In this document: piece after piece, positions 56,690 through 64,000 of the stretch | How the letters are laid out: the number at the start of each line of letters is the position of its first letter | How positions within the stretch are numbered: position 1 is the first letter of the stretch | NCBI GenBank assembly: GCA_035610835.1 | Contig: CM069459.1 | Coordinates: 30,726,366-30,790,365, forward strand | Reading direction: 5' to 3' | Source of the DNA: Ophiura sarsii | Lineage: Eukaryota > Echinodermata > Ophiuroidea > Amphilepidida > Ophiuridae | Length of the DNA stretch: 64,000 nt | Position numbers and translations under genes: made by a program | Notes under the pieces: model-generated | The model's database searches: none | The model's input: the letters and a program-made list of their open reading frames with translations, nothing else | Told to the model about the DNA's origin: nothing

Positions 56690-57080
56690 TGAGAGATGTA
56701 TCGATATACTAAATGAGCAAATATAAAGATAATCATCAACATAGCCCAAATCCAAAATGTCATACAATTCCAATATCGCCTTCATGCCAAAATAAGCAAA
56801 TAACGGCACTTCCGGGTTGAGATTTGCCGCGAAAGTCCCTGAGTAAAACGATGCATAACTTCCGAATTCCTGAGTTTCGATATGATCATAGGCCTATGAT
56901 CATATCGAAACTAAGAAAATCATGACATTATATATGATAAACGGCGAATGTTGGTAAACTGTTTCAGATGGTAGTTAGTATAGACCTATATGCCCAAGTC
57001 AGTATTACTTGATGCAAAAAAACTGATTTCCAGGACTCTAATTGAGGGCGCACTCCCATACGTATCTCTCAATGCCCCTT
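56690..57080. mobile_element. Inverted-repeat element with AAGGGGCATTGAGAGAT ends
   Basis: AAAGGGGCATTGAGAGAT at the left recurs inverted at the right (ATCTCTCAATGCCCCTTT). It abuts the next element at TTTAAGG, so the two inserted side by side or form a composite. Confidence 0.6.
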
Positions 57081-57083
57081 TAA

Positions 57084-57799
57084 GGGGGGTGTGGACTCTC
57101 AGGTACAGCCTCCGTAAAACTGCCGTAACTTCTTCAATATTCATTTAATCTTTATAAACCTATACAGTTTTTTGCAGAAAAGGGTTCAATGAATCCAACC
57201 ATGATAATAAAATTGACCATTTTGGAAAAAAATTATAAAAAACACCTTTTTTGACCCATTTTAGGTTTGGAAAAGATAACTCAAAATATATTTTGTTACA
57301 TTTTGTCATACTAGTTTTATGATAATCCTGATAACATTCCCCAGGAGCGTTTTTTTTTTTAATATCTTATTTTTTATTTTTTGAGTTACAGACCAAAAGG
57401 TGCCAAAAAATGTGATTTTTTACCGCCAAAATCATGAAAATCACCTTTTTTGGGGAAAAAATCACATTTTTTGGCACTTTTTGGTCTGTAACTCAAAAAA
57501 TTAAAAAAATAGATATTAAAAAAAAAACCGCTCCTGATCCTGGGGAATGTTATCAGGATTATCATAAAACTAGTATGACAAAATTTAACAAAATATTTTT
57601 GAGTTATCTTTTCCAAACCTAAAATGGGTCAAAAAACATGTTTTTTATAATTTTTTCCAAAATGGTCAATTTCATTATCATGGTTGGATTCATTGAACCC
57701 TTTTCTGCAAAAAAACTGTATACATTTATAAAGATTAAATGAATATTGAAGAAGTTACGGCAGTTTTACGGAGGCTGTACCTGAGAGTCCACAGCCCCC
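57084..57799. mobile_element. 716-bp TTAA-flanked long inverted repeat
   Basis: The arms start GGGGGGTGTGGACTCTCAGG and end with the complement CCTGAGAGTCCACAGCCCCC, flanked by TTAA (57080-57083, 57800-57803). They are near-perfect over about 340 bp each, meeting near 57440 around AAATCACCTTTTTTGG. TTAA flanks recall piggyBac-mobilised MITEs. Confidence 0.85.
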
Positions 57800-58149
57800 T
57801 TAAAAGCTCTTAATTATGGTTGGCTCTAATGAAGTTTGTTCAAAAATATCTTGCATTTTGGGGACATGCGCGGGATTTTCCCCTCGAAAATCTGGTCAAT
57901 TTGAGGGTCAATTTATATTTTATTTTGCTTTTCTGCAAAAAACTGTATACATTTATAAAGATTAAATGAATATTGAAGAAGTTACGGCAGTTTTACGGAG
58001 GCTGTACCTGAGAGTCCACAGCCCCCTTAAGAACTCTTAATTATGTTGGCTCTAATGAAGCTTGTTCAAAAATATCTTGCATTTTGGGGACATTCCCGGG
58101 GTTTTCCCCTCGAAAATCTGGTCAATTTGAGGGTCAATTTATATTTTAT
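57701..58149 (+). repeat. Tandem duplication crossing the right end of the palindrome
   Basis: TTTTCTGCAAAAAACTGTAT through GGGTCAATTTATATTTTAT is present twice, about 228 bp apart. The repeat includes the last 100 bp of the element at 57084-57799 plus its right flank, so it arose after that insertion. Confidence 0.85.
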
Positions 58150-58833
58150 CAAACAAGCACATGATCATTATGAGACTGGTATATTTTGCAATGGTTCAAA
58201 AGCACAAATCTAGGCGAAAATCGCCAATGTGCATGCAGAGTAGTGGATTTCTCGTGTCTAGAAGGCAAGTGTCATTAGTTTATACATGTAGATATAACTG
58301 CTGTACTCAGTATTTGACAATGAAATCAATTTATCAATTAATTAAAAAGATCGCCAGTTCATGAGTTTGCTGCGTCAAATACTAATAGGTGAGTTTCTTG
58401 GGTGAGTTTTGTCGGTTTGAACCCCAAAAATCACTCCTAAATTCCAAAAAAATGTATTAATGAAATGTGCGATTACCTCGCTTAGTCATTCATGATTCGT
58501 ACAGTCAGGATCTGAAGCAATAAATAATTTAGGGGTTTGTTATTGTCCATGTTTGTTGACTGTCAAGTGTCATGACTGTTGTTACTTGTTGTTATGATTT
58601 TACTAATCCTGGCCTTGCTATCAATTTTTGTAGCAAGGACTAATGATTTACAAATTCATGAGCATGTACTACTAAATAAAAATTCAGTTTAAACTCAAGT
58701 CAAGCTTATTCAAATAAATAACAAAATACTCTTGTAATACAAATTATTAAAGCTTATTAACCAATTTAGATATTTATATTGTCAACACTCAACAACAGAT
58801 TTAATTAGACAAAATATAAGGTAAGTTAGTTAA
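58150..58833. other. Gene-free AT-rich stretch
   Basis: No supportable gene, element or long repeat. Confidence 0.45.
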
Positions 58834-59191
58834 AGGTAGATGACCCGATCACATTTCCGATTTTCAACTTGAAGTTTTCTATTCTACATGAAAGGTCATC
58901 CTTAAAAAAGTTGTGTTCCAAAGTTTGAGTTGCATAGCTCTAATGGTTCTTATTTTAGACGCACAAGATGCTGTGAACTGTACGCATTGAGTTGTACACA
59001 AACTATATCGGTGGTATACCACCATTCGCGGTAATTCGACGTTATTTCATCGATTTCTCCGTAATTATACCGATTTAGGCCGTCAAATTTCAGTATGATG
59101 ATGAGAAAAATACGAGCTTTCATATGATATGAAAATCTCCGTATGTTTGAAATAATTCTGTGTTACGAAAATGTGATCGGGTCATCTACCT
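58834..59191. mobile_element. TTAA-flanked MITE (AGGTAGATGACCCGATC)
   Basis: The inverted ends AGGTAGATGACCCGATCACA are flanked by TTAA (58830-58833, 59192-59195). Length 358 bp. An older relative lies at 7929-8408. Confidence 0.8.
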
Positions 59192-59414
59192 TTAATTCAT
59201 GAATTATTAAATTAAAGGGGCACAAAGTGGTGATGACATTTTTTTTTTAATTAAAGGGACACGATGTCATGTTGAATTTTTTGTATTTTAATTAATTTAC
59301 TTCAGAATTCAAGATGAACATTAAAAATTGCCATTATTGTTGTTTCTACTAAAAAAACACCCAGCAAAACTTGATTAAAACAATGTTTAAAATATGTTGG
59401 AATACCACCCTTAA

Positions 59415-59804
59415 AGGTATATTATGTGATCTTTTCCATGGGACGCCCTCAACCATCGAAAAAAAATTGGAAGCAGATTTTCTTGCAAATTTACTTTTCT
59501 GATCATAAATCATAAATTTATACATTCCAAGTTACAGAGCGATACGATTCCTACCTAATAACCTCAAAATCATGGTTTAAAGAGTGAATTTGGAGTAAAC
59601 TTTGACAAATAGATTGTATAGCCTACCGCTCGGTACAATCTATTTTTCAAACCATGATTTTGAAGTAATAGGTATCGTATCGATCTGTAACTTAGAAGAT
59701 CTTTATGATTTCTGATCAAAAATGCAAATCTGCAAGAAAATCTGCTTTCAAAGTAAAAATCAATGATAGAGGGCGCTACTTGGAAAAGATCACATAATAT
59801 GCCT
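59415..59804. mobile_element. TTAA-flanked MITE (AGGCATATTATGTGATC family), copy 2
   Basis: Inverted ends AGGTATATTATGTGATCTTT and AAGATCACATAATATGCCT, flanked by TTAA. It shares the CGATACGATTCCTA and ATCATAAATCATAAAT interior with 41730-42004. A lone extra end (AAGGCATATTATGTGATCTT) follows at 59809-59828. Confidence 0.8.
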
Positions 59805-59830
59805 TTAAAAGGCATATTATGTGATCTTAA

Positions 59831-60304
59831 CCCTTTGAACCCGATATCGACCTATCGGAGAACGTCGTATAACCCGATAGGTCGAAAAATTGACCTGAGT
59901 GAACAGATGACACATTGATCATATGACTGAGTGGTCATGTGATGTTCACCCGATGTGAAATACATTGTTTCGCAAGGATTTCGTTGTGTTTTGATGTCAT
60001 TTAGCTGACGAAAACAGTCAAAAATAGCGCGAAATTGGATGAATATGCAACCCAATATGGCGCAGATGATTCTCAGGTAGACAGGGATGCATTGTTTTAC
60101 GGTCATGATTGGCAATTTTGGCGATAAAACAGACGTTTTTATGTTATAAATAGGTTACGTTATACGTGTAGTACAATGGCATACTGCCCTCTATCATCGG
60201 TAACATATATTACCGATGATATAGGTGTACTATATTTAGCATTTTACTCTGGAGAAGTCAGGGTGGGTGTACCGAACCCTTATAATAACTCCGGGTTCAA
60301 AGGG
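59831..60304. mobile_element. piggyBac-type MITE, CCCTTTGAACCCG ends
   Basis: CCCTTTGAACCCG and inverted CGGGTTCAAAGGG are flanked by TTAA at 59827-59830 and 60305-60308. Inside, CGATATCGACCTATCGG and similar dyads. The CCC start and TTAA duplication are diagnostic of the piggyBac group. It sits directly against a lone end of the preceding MITE family. Confidence 0.8.
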
Positions 60305-60308
60305 TTAA

Positions 60309-61501
60309 GGAAATGGCTATTCGTACAACTGTTGTACGAATTGCACGAAGATTTCTGTAATTCGCACAACGACTCAGGACCAATGAGGTTCGAGCAACTA
60401 TGACCTTTGACATCAAGCCTGCATCAAGATTAGATGATTTAAAAGCTCGAACAGGGGGCGGGGGCGGGGGGGGGGGGGGGGCGTCTTAGGGAGATGTGCC
60501 CCCCCTAAGAATTGGATTTTTTTTTGTTGAACTCATTTGGTGCGATCTGGTGTATACTTTTGACCAACATTTTATCGAAAAGCCACCTCTTCATTTCCAA
60601 TCAATATTTTGTTTTTATCAATGCAAGAAAAAGGTGAGCATTAATTATACTGATGCTAATATAGATTGGGGTAAGCTTTAGAATACCCTACCATTTTGAT
60701 TCCTCACTGTGTAACTGTAAGGGTATGGGTCGAAGTGTATGGGTCGTTCTTTAAAAGAAGACATGCAGTGGTAGAGTATTCCCCCTCATAATTTGATTTT
60801 TTTTAAATTTTCGAACCCATTTGGTGTGTACTTTTGACCAATTATCTTATTGAAAAGCAATCACTTTATTTCATTTTGCCTTGAGGGCCTTAGCCATCAC
60901 ATATGAAAAATCAAGGGGGGGGGATTACATTGACGTAAGTGTGGTCCCATTGGTTTAAAATAAATAGTACAGCACGATCTTGACCAACGCACACCTGCTT
61001 ATATCCACAATGTCATGAATGTTACATGAATTTCTCTGCCTGCGACTATACATTTTGTTTAGTTCTTTCCAGTGTCTTAACCAGAATTTTAAAGTTGCCC
61101 GTCATTTGAATTACTTCTGGTGTACAGGCCTGGAAAATATGGGCAAATTGGGAGCTCCTTGCCGAGAAATTTGGGCATTTGGAGGGAAATTTTGCTCTTC
61201 CATATAAAGAAATGCATAAGAAATAGTGGGAAATGTTCCAGTTTGGAGGGAAATTTGGGTTAGCTTGCCAGGAAATCAACATTTTCCCCAGGCCTGCTGG
61301 TGTAGCTTACTGTTATGTTGGCATTTTTGTGAAAGGGTCAAAGTCACAGATCACAAGCCAAATGCATTTTATATCAACTTCTTGTGAAGTGGACTTACCT
61401 ATATTTTTTAAACATAATTTGAAGTTCTGTGATAAAATGTATTTCATTGTGCAATTAATCCATTTTACAGCCTATTTAAAGTACAAAATATCCAATAGAC
61501 C
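60309..61501. other. Upstream region of the SRSF7-like gene
   Basis: Holds a G-run near 60460-60480 and two diverged direct copies of a TTTGGTGTGTACTTTTGACCA segment (60535-60580 and 60820-60845). An imperfect inverted repeat lies at 61126-61297 (CAGGCCTGGAAAAT ends). Any 5' untranslated exon or promoter of the downstream gene would lie here; none can be fixed from sequence alone. Confidence 0.45.
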
Positions 61502-63872
61502 ATGAGCCGTTACAATAGAACTCCACTGGATTGCAAGGTGTACGTGGGTGACCTGCCCTCTGGAGCCAGTAGACAGGAAGTGGAAGAAGCGTTTCTGGAA
61601 TTTGGATCTCTGACGAATGTCTGGGTGGCCAGGAATCCCCCAGGTTTTGCGTTTGTCGAGTTTGAGGACTACAGAGACGCCCGGGATGCTGTTAAAGAAC
61701 TGGATGGAAGGTGAGTACCCTTACCATATAAGACTGCTTATTAGGCAGTCGGTAAGCAGTCGAAGACAATCATTAAGCAGTCAACGACAACTGACTGCTT
61801 AATTAGAGTTTTGCGTTTGTCGAGTTTCAGGACTACAGAGACGCCCGTGATGCCGTTAAAGAACTGGATGGAAGGTGAGTACCCTTACCATAAGACTGCT
61901 TATTAGGCAGTCTGTAAGCAGTCGAAGACAATCATTAAGCAGTCAACGACAGCTGACTGCTTAATGAGGGTTTTGCGTTTGTCGAGTTTGAGGACTACAG
62001 AGACGCCTGGGATGCTGTTAAAGAACTGAATGGAAGGTGAGTACCCTTACCATAAAAGACTGCTTATTAGGCAGTCTTTAAGCAGTCGAAGACGATCATT
62101 AAGCAGTCAACGACAACTGATCGCTTAATTAGGGTTTTGCATATGTCGAGTTTGAGGACTACATAGACGTATGGGATGCAGTGAAAGAATTGGATGAAAG
62201 GTGAGTAGGCTGTGTGAATACTGTAAAGTGGACATTTTTGCGCAACATGTATTTTCGTGCTCGAAGCAGCTGCCAAGAAATAATAACATGCAAATGTATT
62301 TATTTTGGGTATAGGTCTACTTTTACAGTATTAGGCATGATATTTGTTTAACAATTCTTCTCTGATCTGATTTCAGCTGAAGTTTGTAATCCTATTTCTA
62401 CGCAATTCAATTGAAGGGCTAAAAGGGGGGATTAGTTGGAACACCAGGGTAGCTGAAACATTGCGATTTCCTTCAGTCAATGTGTTAATTTATAAAATAC
62501 TACCGCCTAAGTTGGTTGATTGCAGCGAATGGGTACATTTACTGACTTGAGTGGTATAATGCCTATAAATGTCACATAATATTATTATTATCTGAAAACC
62601 TGTACATAAAACTCTTGTGTGCAGCGTTGGAATCGAAGTAGCTGGTATCGCGTCGCATAATGCTACACATTATTGCAGTGTTGCTCCTCAATTTCTCAAG
62701 TGTAATAGAAAGAAAAAAATGCTACACAAAAAAGGGACCTGATTCATTATTAAAATCCACGAAAAGTTTAATAATAATTAAATCACCAATCTTGAATCTT
62801 TTATCCAACACAATTGTAAACCTTATTATTATCATTATTCATTTCTGTTATTTGATTGAACATACATGTGCATTTATTATTACATTACATTACCAAAAAC
62901 TGCTATATACAATTCAGGAATTGCTACACAAAATTACTATTGTGTAATTACTATTGTGTAGCACATTTTGCCACTCGAAAAAAATGTAATAATATAAATA
63001 GATAAATAAGCATTTATAATGCGACATTTATCTAGAAACAAGTTCTAATCCAAGGCGCTAATCCTTGTTAAGTTTCATGTACAAAAAAGAGTTGTTATTT
63101 ACCAACAAAATGTGTGTTTATCCCATTATAGAGATATTTGCGGCGCCAGAGTAAGAGTAGAATTATCATCGGGTCAGTCACGCCGAGGTGGCGGAGGGCG
63201 CTTTAGGGGAGGCGGTCCCCCGAGGAGAGATATCAGGGACGAGAAATGTTACGAATGCGGTGATAAAGGACACTTTGCACGTGATTGCTCCTATAATAGG
63301 AGGAGGAGTTCAGGGGGATACAGGAGAGGGTATGTATTAAAATAAAAGACTAGCAAATTGAAGTAAAAATATTTTGAAATGTTTACTCTCATGTTTTAAA
63401 GCAGAAAAAAGGCTGTGTCTCCATCCATGCTTGAAATCAACCAGAATTCATGATGCCTGGAGCAGGCCTTTATAAAGCTCTGTTTTACAATTTGGTATAG
63501 CGATGAAATCTGCTTTATTTGGCAGAGGCCTTTTTATTTAAACAGTGCAGCAAGAATAGGATACATTAGGTCCATTTTACATTCAAATCAAATTAAATTT
63601 CCAAAATCTAAAATATACAGAAAGTCAAAAAATAGAGAATAAAATCATAACATTTGTATAGTCTTTGTCTTAAATGTGTTTTACTTTTGCATGATTTGGA
63701 TTCCTTTACTTTTATTTTTCCAAAGGTTTAATTTGTTCAAAAGGTATATGTTGTCCATAACAATTAATTTTAATGTATTACTATTATTACAAATAGTTAT
63801 TGTCACAATCATAAGTTCCAAGTTATTGCAATTTTGTTATTGACCCATTTCAGGAACTTTGCATACGGCTAG
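61502..63872 (+). CDS. SRSF7: SRSF7 (9G8)-type SR splicing factor, 5' exons
   Basis: Exon 1 (61502-61710) encodes the RRM up to ELDG: RNP2 is VYVGDL (residues 13-18) and RNP1 is GFAFVEFE. Exon 2 (63132-63329) joins in phase 2 to give [16 protein letters not shown], then a Gly/Arg hinge and a CCHC knuckle [14 protein letters not shown], then RRR/Gly-rich sequence. The RRM plus a single zinc knuckle is the SRSF7 arrangement; SRSF3 lacks the knuckle. The RS domain is not in the window and would lie downstream. A candidate exon 3 starts at 63854 after TTTCAG and reads GNFAYG then TAG (63870-63872), giving a 141-aa product without RS repeats. It could be a poison or alternative last exon. Nuclear pre-mRNA splicing and export are the known family roles. 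Donors are GAAG|GTGAGT and AGAGG|GTATGT. Intron 1 (1421 bp) holds three partial copies of exon 1. Confidence 0.88.
61711..62200 (+). repeat. Three tandem copies of the end of SRSF7 exon 1 with splice donors
   Basis: A unit of about 163 bp comprises about 95 bp of intron and about 68 bp of exon 1 end. It is repeated so that exon-like ends fall at 61710 (real), 61874, 62036 and 62200. Each ends with a GAAG|GTGAGT or AAAG|GTGAGT donor. The encoded ends drift with distance: [57 protein letters not shown]. The intronic part holds GACTGCTTATTAGGCAGTC, a hairpin, plus several AAGCAGTC words. Confidence 0.92.
62221..62328. mobile_element. TA-flanked MITE (CTGTAAAAGTGG family), second copy
   Basis: CTGTAAAGTGGACATTTT at the left and inverted TCTACTTTTACAG at the right, with TA on both sides. 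Shares GGTATAGGTCTA and CGTGCTCGAA phrases with 1410-1613. It lies in intron 1 of the SRSF7-like gene. Confidence 0.65.
62424..62515 (+). mobile_element. Truncated left end of the 10.9-kb TIR element family
   Basis: GATTAGTTGGAACACCAGGG, then GCTGAAACATTGCGATTT and TTATAAAATACT, match 10874-10950 in order. No right end is present. Confidence 0.5.
62516..63131. other. Rest of SRSF7 intron 1
   Basis: AT-rich sequence with no further exon visible. The words GCTACACA and TGTGTAGCA recur in both orientations (62663, 62718, 62925, 62954), suggesting an old inverted repeat. The exon 2 acceptor is CCCATTATAG at 63131. Confidence 0.45.
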
Positions 63873-64000
63873 ACCCTCACCCACCTACATGTAGTTAAAC
63901 AACTAGCTAAACAACTAGTCAAACAACTAGTCCATGTGAGCGTCACAAAAGCATCACATGTCTTGCATGTGATCAACCATGTGACCTCGCCACCCATCTA

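Noticed and set aside
63112..63345. Reading exon 2 of the SRSF7-like gene as an independent 77-aa gene
   Set aside because: The upstream MCLSHYR part is intron read-through; the acceptor at 63131 and phase match to exon 1 make it an internal exon.

Overview
This is an AT-rich animal genome window with spliced genes, tRNA-derived SINEs, non-LTR retrotransposon remains and a very high density of short inverted-repeat (MITE-type) DNA elements. The gene content points to an invertebrate deuterostome (echinoderm, hemichordate or similar). That placement is an inference from gene style, not a proven identity. Only four loci look like protein-coding genes.

Layout. 1-14.6 kb is gene-poor and holds MITEs, microsatellites and a SINE. 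14.9-19 kb is a graveyard of coding mobile elements: a remnant of a transposon-encoded protein, then a decayed CR1/L2-type non-LTR reverse transcriptase that was itself hit by a TTA-flanked MITE. 19.8-43.7 kb is a direct tandem duplication of roughly 11-13 kb per unit. Each unit carries a 42-bp satellite array followed by an intronless leucine-rich-repeat G-protein-coupled receptor (1629 and 1702 aa) and matching downstream DNA. The two units differ by several element insertions, so each serves as the empty-site control for the other. 43.7-49 kb holds a mariner-like TIR element, a T-tract MITE and a 1.19-kb near-perfect palindrome. At 49.0-50.7 kb a two-exon minus-strand gene encodes a C2H2 finger joined to a transposase-like C-terminal region, with one in-frame stop in exon 1. 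51-60.4 kb holds a SINE, a transposase remnant, a second reverse-transcriptase remnant and TTAA-flanked MITEs. 61.5-64 kb is the 5' part of an SRSF7 (9G8)-type splicing factor gene, whose first coding exon end and splice donor are repeated three more times in the following intron.

The most interesting points are: (1) the paired receptors, whose central LRR arrays are built from 144-bp units and have been rearranged independently, while the first ten LRRs are almost identical and the N-terminal domain shows an excess of amino-acid-changing differences; (2) the tandem partial-exon/donor array plus a stop-carrying candidate exon in the SRSF7-like gene; (3) the long palindrome; (4) a TTAA-flanked MITE with a tRNA-Asp-like core.

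All counts were made by eye and no database was consulted.
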